NCBI RefSeq assembly: GCF_000506985.1
Contig: NZ_KI650981.1
Location: forward strand, 419,122-483,121
DNA: 64,000 nucleotides
Direction of reading: 5' to 3'
Source of the DNA: Advenella kashmirensis W13003
GTDB lineage: Bacteria; Pseudomonadota; Gammaproteobacteria; Burkholderiales; Burkholderiaceae_B
In this document: positions 53,270 through 62,409 of the stretch, in pieces
How the letters are laid out: each line of letters starts with the position of its first letter
Numbering within the stretch: the stretch's first letter is position 1
Position numbers and translations under genes: made by a program
Notes under the pieces: model-generated
Databases searched by the model: none
What the model was told of the DNA's origin: nothing
What the model saw: the letters and a program-made list of their open reading frames with translations, nothing else

Positions 53270-53987
53270 GGTAGCGTTCGGGATTCAGTACGCGCATTTC
53301 GCCCTCGATCCAGGTGCGCACGTCGGCCATGACCTCATCGGGTGTCCGGCCTGCCGGCTCAATGGGCGGGCCAAAGGAAATCGTGACCAGACCCGGTTTT
53401 TTAACGAAGGGTTTTTTCGGCCAGCATTCACCGGCATTGTGGGCGACCGGAATAATGGGCGTGTTGGCGTGGACCGCCAGTCTGGTGCCGCCCAGTTTAT
53501 AGGTACCCGCCTGTCCAGGAGGGATGCGGGTGCCCTCGGGAAACAGGACAGGCGCACGACCTTCGGCAAGCCGTTGCGTGCCGATCTCCATGACCTGCTG
53601 CATGGCATTTTTGCCTTTCTTCCGGTCGATGGCAATGTTGCGCAAACTGGCCAGACCCCAGCCAAAGAACGGGATGTAATTGAGTTCTTTTTTGTAAACA
53701 AAGCAGGCCGGCCGGGGCAGAAACCAGGCGAAGAACATGGTTTCATAGGTGGACTGGTGTTTGCTCAAATAAATAACGGGTGCATCGGGAATATGGTGCA
53801 CGCCTTTGGTTTCATATTTGATTCCAACCAGGATTTTTGCGGCCCATAGCACCATGCGTGGCCAGCCCACCGTGTAGCGATAGCGCCAGGTAAAAGGCAG
53901 AGGGATAACCAGCACGCAACCGATGGCGTAGGGCACTACCGTGACTGCCTGAAACAACAGGAAAAGAACAGAGCGTAGAAAAAGCAT
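53250..53987 (-). CDS. plsC: 1-acyl-sn-glycerol-3-phosphate acyltransferase (PlsC family)
   Basis: 245 residues with an N-terminal membrane helix (LFLLFQAVTVVPYAIGCVLV). The acceptor motif FPEGTRIPPG is intact. The catalytic HX4D appears as SKHQSTYE, that is His with Glu in place of Asp. It acylates lysophosphatidate at the inner membrane. It starts 2 bases after gmhB; the gmhB-plsC order is common in betaproteobacteria. Confidence 0.9.
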   Translation of the reverse strand: MLFLRSVLFLLFQAVTVVPYAIGCVLVIPLPFTWRYRYTVGWPRMVLWAAKILVGIKYETKGVHHIPDAPVIYLSKHQSTYETMFFAWFLPRPACFVYKKELNYIPFFGWGLASLRNIAIDRKKGKNAMQQVMEIGTQRLAEGRAPVLFPEGTRIPPGQAGTYKLGGTRLAVHANTPIIPVAHNAGECWPKKPFVKKPGLVTISFGPPIEPAGRTPDEVMADVRTWIEGEMRVLNPERYHDVESV

Positions 53988-53989
53988 CT

Positions 53990-54529
53990 TCAGGATTCCG
54001 TTAACCAGCTTTCGACCACATCGGCCAGGGTGGGCCGGATGGACACAGATTCGGGCAGCCCGGGATCCTTGCGGGTTTTCTGGCCATTGCCCGTTTCCAC
54101 CAGCCAGGTCCGGCAGCCGGCCGCCTGCGCGGCCGTGATGTCCCTGAGCGAATCGCCCACACTGAAGACTTCGTGCGCAGGAACGTCATAGCGTTTCAGA
54201 ATTTCCGTAAACATGCCGGGCAGGGGCTTGCGGCAGGTGCAGCCGTCATCGGGCAGGTGAGGGCACATGAAAATGGCATCAATATGTCCGCCGAGCTGAC
54301 CCAGTTGCTGCTGCATTTTCTGGTGAATGGCGGTCAGGTCGTCCGGCGTGAACAGTCCGCGTCCAAGTCCGGACTGGTTGGTCGCCACGACCACTTTCCA
54401 GCCTGCGCGGCACAGGCGTGCAATGGCCTCCAGGCTGCCGGGCAGGGGTATCCATTCGTCTGCGCATTTGATGAAATCCGGGCTGTCCTGATTGATGACG
54501 CCGTCTCGATCCAGAATGGCCAGTTTCAT
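53990..54529 (-). CDS. gmhB: D-glycero-D-manno-heptose 1,7-bisphosphate 7-phosphatase
   Basis: 179 residues of the HAD superfamily. The nucleophile motif LAILDRDGVINQDS is at the N terminus, and the zinc-binding loop CPHLPDDGCTCRKPLPGM and SVGDSLRDI are intact. It removes the 7-phosphate in ADP-heptose synthesis for LPS core. It overlaps glyS by 4 bases and is followed by plsC. Confidence 0.94.
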   Translation of the reverse strand: MKLAILDRDGVINQDSPDFIKCADEWIPLPGSLEAIARLCRAGWKVVVATNQSGLGRGLFTPDDLTAIHQKMQQQLGQLGGHIDAIFMCPHLPDDGCTCRKPLPGMFTEILKRYDVPAHEVFSVGDSLRDITAAQAAGCRTWLVETGNGQKTRKDPGLPESVSIRPTLADVVESWLTES

Positions 54530-56691
54530 TGTGCCAGCCTGGAAATATCGGCCACCAGGTTCATCGTGGCGTGTAGTCGGGACAGCAGCGCCAGGCGATT
54601 GCCGCGGACTGCGGGATCATCGGCCATGACCATCACATGCGTGAAGAAGTCGTCAACCGCCGCGCGGGTCTGCGCCACGGCGCCCAGGCTTTTTTCAAAT
54701 TGCCCCTGAGCAGCATCGGCGCGTGCGCTGGCTTCAATGGCCGAGAGCGCTTCGTACAGGGCTTTTTCTGCTGCTTCGGTAAACAGCGAAGGATCCAGCT
54801 CGGGCAGGTCGCCTTCGGCTTTTTTCAGCAAATTGCCGATCCGCTTGTTGGCCGCGGCCAGACTCTCGGCCTCGGGCAGGGCGGCAAACGTGGTCACCGC
54901 TTTGACTCGTGCCGTGACTTCCTGCAAAGGCGGCTGCAGTGCGATCACGGCGTCCACGACCGACCGCGCGTAGTCGCCGGCGAGCTGGTTGCGATAGCGT
55001 TCATAGACATAAGCCAGCACTTCTTCGGCCGTACCGGAATGCAGCGCACCCGGCTGGAATGTAGACGCGGCAAAATCCAGCAGGGCGGGCAGGTTAATGC
55101 CTGTTTGTCCAGATGAGGCCGCCTGAGCAGCGTCACCGTTCAGGGAGGTGTCGCTCAGGTAGTGACCGGCAGCAAGCTGTTCGACTGCGCTGATGATGCC
55201 CAGTGCTGCACGGCGCAGGCCGAAGGGGTCGCGTTCACCGGAGGGCTGCAGTCCGATACCCCAGATACCGATCAGTGTGTCGATACGTTCGGCAACGAAC
55301 AGGATGGCAGCGACCAGTGTGTCGTCGGTGACGGGTGCATCAAAGCGTGTCTGGTACTGGCTCGCGAGTGCCTTGACCACGGCTGCCGGCTCGCCATCAT
55401 ACTGGGCGTAATAGGCCCCCATGATACCCTGCAGTTCGGGGAATTCGCCGACCATATTGGAGGTCAGATCTGCTTTGGCCAGCTGGGCGGCGCGATCAGC
55501 CAATGTGACGTCGGCATGCAGCATCCCGGCAAGGTGGCTGCTGATCTTGCGCAGGCGTTCGATGCGATCAAGCTGCGAGCCGAGCTTGTTGTGATAGACG
55601 ATATTACCCAGGTGTTCCACCCGCGATGCCAGCGGCTGTTTCCTGTCTGTTTCGAAAAAGAATTCGGCATCGGCCAGGCGCGGGCGAATGACCCGCTCGT
55701 TGCCCTGGATAATATGGTGCGGATCGTCCACATTCATATTGCTGACGATCAGAAATTTATGAATCAGCTTGCCACTGGCCGGATCAAACAGGGGGAAGTA
55801 TTTCTGGTTCAGGCGCATGGTCAGAATGAGGCATTCCTGCGGCACGGCCAGGAACTTTTCTTCAAACTGCCCCACATACACTGTCGGATGTTCAACAAGG
55901 GCCGTGACTTCGTCAAGCAGAGCGGTTACTTCGGTTTCGTCACCCAGCGAGGCGCCCAGTTTTGCGGCTGCCTTGTCCAGTTGCTGGCGAATGGCGTCGC
56001 GGCGATCTTCAAAAGACGCAATAACGCGACCTTTGTCTGCCAGCGCGGTTGCGTAATCATTGGCATGGCTCAGCGTGACGGGCCCTTCGCTCATGAAGCG
56101 GTGGCCTTGTGTGCTGTTGCCAGCGTCAATCCCCAGGACAGTGACAGGCAATACGTCGCTGCCGTGAAGGACAACCAGTCCGTGGACAGGGCGCACAAAA
56201 CGCACGCTGGTCTGGCCGTCGGCCAGTTGATAGCGCATCATTTTCGGAATCGGCAAATCGGCAAGGGCGGATTCGACAGCCGCCTGCAATACGTTCTGCA
56301 ATTGCGCACCGGCTGCAGTGCCATGCGCAATCAGATAGTCCTGCTTGCCATCGGATTCCCTGGCCAGATCTGCTGGTGTGAGATGAGCGAGGTTTTTGGC
56401 GGCCAGTTTCTTTTGCAGCGCAGGCGTTGCGTTGCCCTGGGCATCCAGTCCGACTTTGACCGGCATGAGTTTTTCAGAAAAAGACTGGTCCGGCGCCTGA
56501 GCCAGTACGCTGCTCAACTGTGCAGCCAGACGACGCGGAGTCGCATAGCTGGTGGTCACGTTGTCGGAGCCCAGCAAATGCTGTTTGGCCAGTGCCTGCG
56601 TCAGGCTGTCGGCAAATGCCTGTCCAAGTCTGCGCAGGGCGCGCGGGGGCAATTCTTCGGTAAACAGTTCAACAAGTAGAGGGGAATTCAT
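54526..56691 (-). CDS. glyS: Glycyl-tRNA synthetase beta subunit
   Basis: 721 residues starting [20 protein letters not shown], typical of the bacterial alpha2beta2 enzyme, with [27 protein letters not shown] and the C-terminal anticodon domain. It binds tRNA-Gly for the catalytic alpha subunit. It overlaps glyQ by 4 bases upstream and gmhB by 4 bases downstream. Confidence 0.97.
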   Translation of the reverse strand: MNSPLLVELFTEELPPRALRRLGQAFADSLTQALAKQHLLGSDNVTTSYATPRRLAAQLSSVLAQAPDQSFSEKLMPVKVGLDAQGNATPALQKKLAAKNLAHLTPADLARESDGKQDYLIAHGTAAGAQLQNVLQAAVESALADLPIPKMMRYQLADGQTSVRFVRPVHGLVVLHGSDVLPVTVLGIDAGNSTQGHRFMSEGPVTLSHANDYATALADKGRVIASFEDRRDAIRQQLDKAAAKLGASLGDETEVTALLDEVTALVEHPTVYVGQFEEKFLAVPQECLILTMRLNQKYFPLFDPASGKLIHKFLIVSNMNVDDPHHIIQGNERVIRPRLADAEFFFETDRKQPLASRVEHLGNIVYHNKLGSQLDRIERLRKISSHLAGMLHADVTLADRAAQLAKADLTSNMVGEFPELQGIMGAYYAQYDGEPAAVVKALASQYQTRFDAPVTDDTLVAAILFVAERIDTLIGIWGIGLQPSGERDPFGLRRAALGIISAVEQLAAGHYLSDTSLNGDAAQAASSGQTGINLPALLDFAASTFQPGALHSGTAEEVLAYVYERYRNQLAGDYARSVVDAVIALQPPLQEVTARVKAVTTFAALPEAESLAAANKRIGNLLKKAEGDLPELDPSLFTEAAEKALYEALSAIEASARADAAQGQFEKSLGAVAQTRAAVDDFFTHVMVMADDPAVRGNRLALLSRLHATMNLVADISRLAQ

Positions 56692-57590
56692 GATACTGCC
56701 TTGTTATTCTTGAGCATGGGGAACCCGAGCTGCTCGCGTGAATCATAGTAAGCCTGGGCGACCTTGCGCGACAGATTGCGAATGCGACCGATATAGGCGG
56801 CGCGTTCAGTCACGCTGATGGCGCCACGCGCATCCAGCATATTGAAGGTATGGGCGGCTTTTAAAACGGATTCGTACGCAGGCAGGGCGAGGGGGATGTC
56901 CACCAGCCGCGCGGCTTCTTTTTCGTAGTCGTTGAAATGCGCAAACAGCATATCGGTGTTGGCGTATTCAAAGTTGTAGGTGGACTGCTCCACTTCGTTC
57001 TGGTGGAAAACGTCGCGATACAAAACCTGTTCGCCATTGGGACGTTCTGTCCAGACCAGGTCGTACACGCTTTCGACGTCCTGCAGATACATGGCCAGAC
57101 GCTCCAGCCCGTAGGTGATTTCGCCCAGCGTGGCAGGGCAGTCGAGCCCGCCGACCTGCTGGAAATAGGTAAATTGCGTCACTTCCATGCCATTGAGCCA
57201 GACCTCCCAGCCCAGGCCCCAGGCGCCCAGCGTCGGGTTTTCCCAGTCATCTTCCACGAAACGGATGTCATGTTCCTGCGGATTGATGCCCAGGGCCTGC
57301 AAAGAGCCGATATACAGGTCCAGAATATCCGGCGGTGCGGGCTTCAGGACGACCTGGTATTGATAGTAATGCTGCAGACGGTTGGGATTTTCACCATAGC
57401 GACCATCCTTGGGGCGGCGCGACGGCTGCACATAGGCAGCGTGCCAGGGCTCCGGTCCGATGGCGCGCAGAAAAGTGGCGGTATGCGAGGTGCCGGCCCC
57501 CACTTCCATATCGTAGGGCTGCAGCAGGGCGCAACCTTTGGTATCCCAGTATTCCTGGAGTTTCAGGATAATCTGCTGAAAAGTTAGCAT
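56688..57590 (-). CDS. glyQ: Glycyl-tRNA synthetase alpha subunit
   Basis: 300 residues: [20 protein letters not shown] at the N terminus, then the class II motifs [20 protein letters not shown] and [21 protein letters not shown]. It forms glycyl-adenylate. It is the first gene of the five-gene leftward run. Confidence 0.97.
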   Translation of the reverse strand: MLTFQQIILKLQEYWDTKGCALLQPYDMEVGAGTSHTATFLRAIGPEPWHAAYVQPSRRPKDGRYGENPNRLQHYYQYQVVLKPAPPDILDLYIGSLQALGINPQEHDIRFVEDDWENPTLGAWGLGWEVWLNGMEVTQFTYFQQVGGLDCPATLGEITYGLERLAMYLQDVESVYDLVWTERPNGEQVLYRDVFHQNEVEQSTYNFEYANTDMLFAHFNDYEKEAARLVDIPLALPAYESVLKAAHTFNMLDARGAISVTERAAYIGRIRNLSRKVAQAYYDSREQLGFPMLKNNKAVS

Positions 57591-57747
57591 GGACGACTCT
57601 AGATAATTAGAAAAGCTGAATCGCCGATTTTAACGGATTTGACCGGGCATTCGGCTGTTTCTTGCACGGCATTGAGCATCTGGGCGGATTTTGCGGGGGG
57701 AATGATTTAAAGTTCTGGTATCCCGAAAATGGCAGTCAGGAGATCTC

Positions 57748-58515
57748 ATGTCTGAATTAATCAAGTCTGAAATACGTGGTCGCGTCCTTATATTGACGAT
57801 CAACCGGCCCGAAGCCCGCAATGCACTCACCTACGACACGTCGTTTGCACTGGCCGACGCGCTGGACCGGCTGGACGCCGACGACAACCTGACAGTCGGC
57901 ATTCTGCGCGGTGAAGGCAATACCTTCTGCTCCGGCATGGATCTGAAGGAGTTTGCCCGCACGCAGCGTCGTGCCGTGGTGCCGGGCCGTGGCCTGGGCG
58001 GGCTGGCCGAAGCGCCACCGGCCAAGCCGCTGATTGCCGCGGTCGAAGGCTATGCGCTGGCCGGCGGTTTCGAATTGGCGCTGGCCTGCGATCTGATTGT
58101 GGCCGCGAACAACGCCAGCTTCGGACTTCCGGAAGTCAAGCGCGGACTGGTGCCCGGATCCGGCGGCATGTTGCGCCTGCCACGCCGGCTGCCGTATCAC
58201 GTGGCCATGGAAGCGCTGCTGACCGGTGATATGATCCCGGCAAAACGCGCCCATGAGATGGGATTGGTGAACGATCTGGTCGAACCGGGTACCGCCCTGG
58301 AAGCTGCGTTAAAATTGGCAGAGAAGATCGCAGCAAACGGCCCGCTGGCCGTACGTACCGTCAAGGAGGTGGTGACCGCCTCCCAGGACTGGCGGGTAGA
58401 CGACATGTTTGCCCTGCAGAATCCGCGCATGGCACATATTTTTTCTTCCGAAGACGCCAAGGAGGGGGCCACGGCCTTCGCCGAAAAACGCGCCCCGGTC
58501 TGGAAGGGCAAATAA
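57748..58515 (+). CDS. Enoyl-CoA hydratase/isomerase (crotonase family)
   Basis: 255 residues. NRPEARNALT, the oxyanion-hole sequence NTFCSGMDLKEFAR and GYALAGGFELALACDL are intact, and FGLPEVKRGLVPGSGG carries one catalytic Glu position. It hydrates or isomerises enoyl-CoA; the exact substrate is unclear. CAGGAGA precedes the ATG. It lies 26 bases before the fumarase gene on the same strand, so the two may be co-transcribed. Confidence 0.9.
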   Translation: MSELIKSEIRGRVLILTINRPEARNALTYDTSFALADALDRLDADDNLTVGILRGEGNTFCSGMDLKEFARTQRRAVVPGRGLGGLAEAPPAKPLIAAVEGYALAGGFELALACDLIVAANNASFGLPEVKRGLVPGSGGMLRLPRRLPYHVAMEALLTGDMIPAKRAHEMGLVNDLVEPGTALEAALKLAEKIAANGPLAVRTVKEVVTASQDWRVDDMFALQNPRMAHIFSSEDAKEGATAFAEKRAPVWKGK

Positions 58516-58541
58516 TTTTTTTCTGGTAAATACTTTCAATC

Positions 58542-60062
58542 ATGACAACTGTAATCAAACAAGATGATCTGATCCAGTCTATTGCAGATGCAATTCAGTT
58601 CATCAGCTACTACCATCCCGCCGACTATATTCAGCATCTGGCGCGTGCCTACGAGCGCGAAGAAAGCGCGGCAGCCAAAGACGCGATTGCCCAGATTCTG
58701 ACCAACTCGCGCATGTGTGCCGAAGGCAAGCGTCCGATTTGCCAGGATACGGGTATCGTGAATGTGTTTCTGAAAGTGGGCATGGACGTGCGCTTCGATC
58801 TGTCCTGTACGCTGCAGGAAGCCTGTGACGAAGGGGTCCGCCGCGGTTATCTGGACCCCGATAACAAGCTGCGCGCATCCGTTCTGTCCGACCCGATTTT
58901 CGAACGCAAAAACACCAAGGACAATACGCCGTGTATCCTGCATGTCGAACTGGTGCCTGGCGATAAAGTCGATGTCCAGGTCGCTTCCAAAGGCGGTGGT
59001 TCCGAGAACAAATCCAAGTTTGCCATGCTCAACCCGAGCGATTCGATCGTGGACTGGGTATTGAAAACGGTGCCGCTCATGGGCGCAGGCTGGTGCCCGC
59101 CCGGCATGCTGGGGATCGGCATTGGCGGTACGGCAGAAAAAGCCATGCTGATGGCCAAGCAGTCGCTGATGGAAGACATCGATATGTACGAGTTGCTGCA
59201 GCGTGGCCCGCAGAACAAGCTGGAAGAATTGCGCATCGAACTGTATGAAAAAGTGAACGCTCTGGGCATTGGCGCGCAGGGTCTGGGCGGCTTGACCACC
59301 GTGCTGGATATCAAGATCAACACGTACCCGACGCACGCTGCTTCCAAACCGATTGCCATGATCCCGAACTGCGCGGCCACACGTCATGCGCATTTCGTGC
59401 TCGACGGATCGGGTGTCGCGCATCTGACGCCACCCTCGCTGTCCGACTGGCCGGATGTGCATTGGGCGCCTGACTACAACGCCTCTAAACAGGTGAACCT
59501 GGATACGCTGACCAAAGAAGAAGTGGCCAGCTGGAAGCCGGGCCAGACACTGTTGCTGAACGGCAAAATGTTGACCGGTCGCGATGCGGCGCACAAACGC
59601 ATTCAGGATATGCTGGCCAAAGGCGAGCCGCTGCCGGTCGACTTCACCAATCGCGTGATCTATTACGTGGGTCCGGTCGATCCGGTGCGCGACGAAGTGG
59701 TAGGGCCTGCGGGTCCGACGACGGCGACACGCATGGATAAATTCACCGATATGATGCTGGAGAAAACCGGCCTGATCGCCATGATCGGCAAGGCCGAGCG
59801 GGGCCCGGTCGCGATCGAATCCATCAAGAACCATCGCTCTGCCTATCTGATGGCGGTGGGGGGCTCTGCTTATCTGGTATCCAAGGCCATTCGCGGTGCG
59901 AAAGTAGTCGGATTTGAAGACCTGGGTATGGAAGCGATCTACGAGTTTGAGGTCAAGGACATGCCCGTCACCGTGGCGGTGGACTCCAGCGGAACCTCGG
60001 TGCACAAAACCGGTCCGCGTGAATGGCAGATGAAGATCGGGATTATTCCGGTTCCTGCCTGA
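58542..60062 (+). CDS. Class I (iron-sulfur) fumarate hydratase
   Basis: 506 residues. The cluster-bearing segment CAEGKRPICQDTGIVNVFLK, the central CAATRHAHFVLDGSG and the C-terminal domain (EDLGMEAIYEFEVKDMPVTV) match the FumA/FumB type with alpha and beta parts fused. It interconverts fumarate and malate using a [4Fe-4S] cluster. It is followed by a strong intrinsic terminator. Confidence 0.95.
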   Translation: MTTVIKQDDLIQSIADAIQFISYYHPADYIQHLARAYEREESAAAKDAIAQILTNSRMCAEGKRPICQDTGIVNVFLKVGMDVRFDLSCTLQEACDEGVRRGYLDPDNKLRASVLSDPIFERKNTKDNTPCILHVELVPGDKVDVQVASKGGGSENKSKFAMLNPSDSIVDWVLKTVPLMGAGWCPPGMLGIGIGGTAEKAMLMAKQSLMEDIDMYELLQRGPQNKLEELRIELYEKVNALGIGAQGLGGLTTVLDIKINTYPTHAASKPIAMIPNCAATRHAHFVLDGSGVAHLTPPSLSDWPDVHWAPDYNASKQVNLDTLTKEEVASWKPGQTLLLNGKMLTGRDAAHKRIQDMLAKGEPLPVDFTNRVIYYVGPVDPVRDEVVGPAGPTTATRMDKFTDMMLEKTGLIAMIGKAERGPVAIESIKNHRSAYLMAVGGSAYLVSKAIRGAKVVGFEDLGMEAIYEFEVKDMPVTVAVDSSGTSVHKTGPREWQMKIGIIPVPA

Positions 60063-60085
60063 AGCCAGGTTGATTCGTTAGTATG

Positions 60086-60123
60086 AAAATCGGCTCGCAG
60101 CCTTGGGTTGCGGGCCGATTTTT
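60086..60123 (+). terminator. Intrinsic terminator of the fumarase gene
   Basis: AAAATCGGC (60086-60094) pairs with GCCGATTTT (60114-60122), extended inward by CGCA/TGCG, with a T run at the end. Confidence 0.85.
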
Positions 60124-60556
60124 ATTTGGGCGAGTGAGTTCAAAAGACGATAAAGCAACGTGGTGCGCACGCAAATCAACGTTTGGCGGAATTGAAAGGT
60201 GTGAGTGCTTTATCAAAAACGCAAATATATTATTGCCGTAGAAGATGCGATTAAAGTTCACTTGGAGTTGCCAAGATAATAAATCGTTCAATGAGCAGAC
60301 CTTACTGCCCAGGCAACAAGCACACTATTATTTTTCAGTAAACCGTTGTGTCGCGGGTTTATGCTGTACTAACCGACCCGGTTCGAATCTGGCGTAATTT
60401 TGGGACGCCCGGATGGCCCGTTAACGCCTATCGACGTTCTCTGTGATAACAGTGTCCGTGGTACGGAATATTTTCAAAATATTCCGTGTTTTCGTCAAAA
60501 CTCAATTTTCCCAAACCTTCCTAAAATCCCCCAACTCTAACACTGATACCGCTTAT
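60124..60556. other. Long intergenic region with a near-perfect palindrome
   Basis: About 430 bases without a credible gene. ACGGAATATTTT (60463-60474) is mirrored by AAAATATTCCGT (60476-60487) around a single C; it could be an operator or a terminator, since a short T run follows. No clear promoter for the ABC receptor could be fixed. Confidence 0.5.
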
Positions 60557-60590
60557 TCAGCCCTGTAATGCTGCGGCAGGGCTGGCTTTT
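60557..60590 (+). promoter_or_regulatory. Leader stem-loop of ABC receptor gene 1
   Basis: TCAGCCCTG (60557-60565) pairs with CAGGGCTGG (60577-60585, one wobble) around the loop TAATGCTGCGG, followed by a T run, 27 bases before the start codon. The same loop and position recur before the second receptor gene with a different stem sequence. Confidence 0.6.
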
Positions 60591-60616
60591 TTACCTTATT
60601 GACGAAGGACACGGTA

Positions 60617-62200
60617 ATGAAGATCAACACCACGCGCATGCTTTTATCAGCATTGTTTTCAACCCTGGCGGCCACCGCGCATGCGGCCGGTACGCTGGTT
60701 TATTGTTTTGAAGGAAGTCCGGCCGGATTCGATTCGGCGCAATACACGGCGGTCACCGATTTCAATGCCACCGCCGGCATATTCGAAAGCCTGACCGCAT
60801 TCAAGCGCGGCAGTACCGAGCTGGTGCCGGCACTGGCTGAAAAGTGGGATATATCAGAAGACGGCCTGGTATACACGTTTCACTTGCGGCCTGGCGTCAA
60901 GTTCCACAAGACCCGCTTTTTCACGCCTACGCGCGATCTGAATGCAGACGATGTCGTCTACACATTCCATCGCATGATGGACAAGAACCATCCCTTTCGC
61001 AAAGCCTATCCCAGCGACTTTCCCTATTTCACCGACATGAACATGCACAAGAATCTCAAGTCGGTAGAAAAGGTGGACGACAAAACGGTGAGGTTTACGC
61101 TCAATGAAGTAGACGCCTCTTTCCTGCAGAGCATGGCCATGATGTTTGCGTCCATTTACTCGAAAGAGTATATGGAAAAACTGCTTGCCGACGGCAAGCC
61201 CGAACTGCTCAATCAGCAGCCGCTGGGAACCGGCCCTTTTGTATTTGAGCGCTACCAGAAGGATGCACAAATTCGCTATAAGGCCAATAAGGACTATTGG
61301 GACAAGGACAACGGTCCGTTGCTGGATAACCTGATCTATGCGATCAACAAGGACGCAGCGGTGCGTGCGCAAAAGCTCAAAGCCAACGAGTGTCAGGTCA
61401 TGACCGTTCCATCGCCGATGGATGTGGAACGCATGAAAGCCGATCCCGATTTGAAAGTGTTGTCGCGGCCTGGTTTCCAGGTCGGTTATCTCCATTACAA
61501 CACTGAAAAAGAACTGTTAAAGAAAAAAGAGGTGCGGCAGGCGCTGGACATGGCACTTAACAAGGAGATCATCATCAAGGCGGTGTATGGCGGGCAGGCC
61601 AAGGTCGCCCACAATGTCATTCCGGAGAGCCAGTGGTCATACGATGAGACAATCAGGAATCGCCCGCAAGATGTGGAAAAAGCCAAGGCACTGCTTGCGC
61701 AGGCCGGTTACCCCAACGGTTTCGAAATACGGCTCTGGTACAGTCCGCTGCTGCCCAACGGTCGCCTGATGGCCGAGATGATCCAGGCGGACTGGGAGAA
61801 AATCGGCGTGAAAAGCAAGATCACGACGTTTGAGTGGGGCGAGTATCTGAAGCGCGGCCAAAAGGGTGAGCATGACGCTATTGCGGTTGGCTGGATCGGT
61901 GACAACGGCGACCCGGATAACTGGTTCGGCAATGTGCTGTCATGCCATGCCATCGGTGGCAGCAACTACTCACGGTTTTGCTATCAACCCATGCAAGAGT
62001 TGGTCGTGAAGGCCAAACGCGTCACGGACAAGGAAGAGCGGGTTCGGATTTATAAAGAAGTACAGAAAATCGTTCACGAGTACATGCCCGTGTCGCCTAT
62101 GAGCTCGCCGATTGTGAACGTGCCGATGCGCAAGAACGTAGAGGGTTTCATGATCAGTCCTTTCGGGCGGCTGCAGTTTAATGGCGTCAGCCTTAAATAG
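60617..62200 (+). CDS. ABC transporter substrate-binding protein, dipeptide/oligopeptide (DppA) type, copy 1
   Basis: 527 residues. A signal peptide (ends AATAHAAG) precedes the extended peptide-binding fold of SBP family 5: LVPALAEKWDISEDGLVYTF, LRPGVKFHKT, LGTGPFVFERY and VGWIGDNGDPDNWFGN. It binds peptides or related solutes in the periplasm for an ABC importer whose other genes would lie beyond the window. Start ATG with AAGGA upstream. It is about 65-70 percent identical by eye to the next gene, so this is a recent tandem duplication. Confidence 0.92.
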   Translation: MKINTTRMLLSALFSTLAATAHAAGTLVYCFEGSPAGFDSAQYTAVTDFNATAGIFESLTAFKRGSTELVPALAEKWDISEDGLVYTFHLRPGVKFHKTRFFTPTRDLNADDVVYTFHRMMDKNHPFRKAYPSDFPYFTDMNMHKNLKSVEKVDDKTVRFTLNEVDASFLQSMAMMFASIYSKEYMEKLLADGKPELLNQQPLGTGPFVFERYQKDAQIRYKANKDYWDKDNGPLLDNLIYAINKDAAVRAQKLKANECQVMTVPSPMDVERMKADPDLKVLSRPGFQVGYLHYNTEKELLKKKEVRQALDMALNKEIIIKAVYGGQAKVAHNVIPESQWSYDETIRNRPQDVEKAKALLAQAGYPNGFEIRLWYSPLLPNGRLMAEMIQADWEKIGVKSKITTFEWGEYLKRGQKGEHDAIAVGWIGDNGDPDNWFGNVLSCHAIGGSNYSRFCYQPMQELVVKAKRVTDKEERVRIYKEVQKIVHEYMPVSPMSSPIVNVPMRKNVEGFMISPFGRLQFNGVSLK

Positions 62201-62224
62201 CATATCGGTCAATCACTTGAAAGC

Positions 62225-62274
62225 GGGACGCGACGGTTACCGAGCCCGGCAAGGCGGGTACCGGCGCGTCCCGA
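62225..62274 (+). terminator. Long inverted repeat after receptor gene 1
   Basis: CGGGACGCG (62225-62233) pairs with CGCGTCCCG (62266-62274), with further pairing inside (GGTTACC and GGTACC). It lacks a U run, so it may be a transcript-end stabiliser rather than a true terminator. Confidence 0.5.
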
Positions 62275-62348
62275 CTACGCGCGAGCAAGGGGAGGGGATT
62301 CTCCTAATTATGACTTAAAGTAACTATATGTAAAATAACGTGTCGAGC

Positions 62349-62385
62349 TCGGTCTTGTAATGCTGCGGCAAGGCCGACTCTTTTT
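62349..62385 (+). promoter_or_regulatory. Leader stem-loop of ABC receptor gene 2
   Basis: TCGGTCTTG (62349-62357) pairs with CAAGGCCGA (62369-62377, one U-G) around the identical loop TAATGCTGCGG and is followed by TTTTT, 25 bases before the ATG at 62410. Confidence 0.6.
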
Positions 62386-62409
62386 ACCTTGTTATAGAAG
62401 GAATTGGTA

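Noticed and set aside
55162-56679. 505-codon ORF opposite glyS
   Set aside because: Shadow of glyS codon bias; the sequence is Cys/His/Arg-rich with no family resemblance.
58536-60005. 489-codon ORF opposite the fumarase gene
   Set aside because: Shadow; the translation is His/Arg/Gln-rich and meaningless, while the fumarase frame is intact.
60378-60394. tRNA T-arm-like sequence (CCGG TTCGAAT CTGG)
   Set aside because: No acceptor, D or anticodon arm can be built around it; judged chance similarity.
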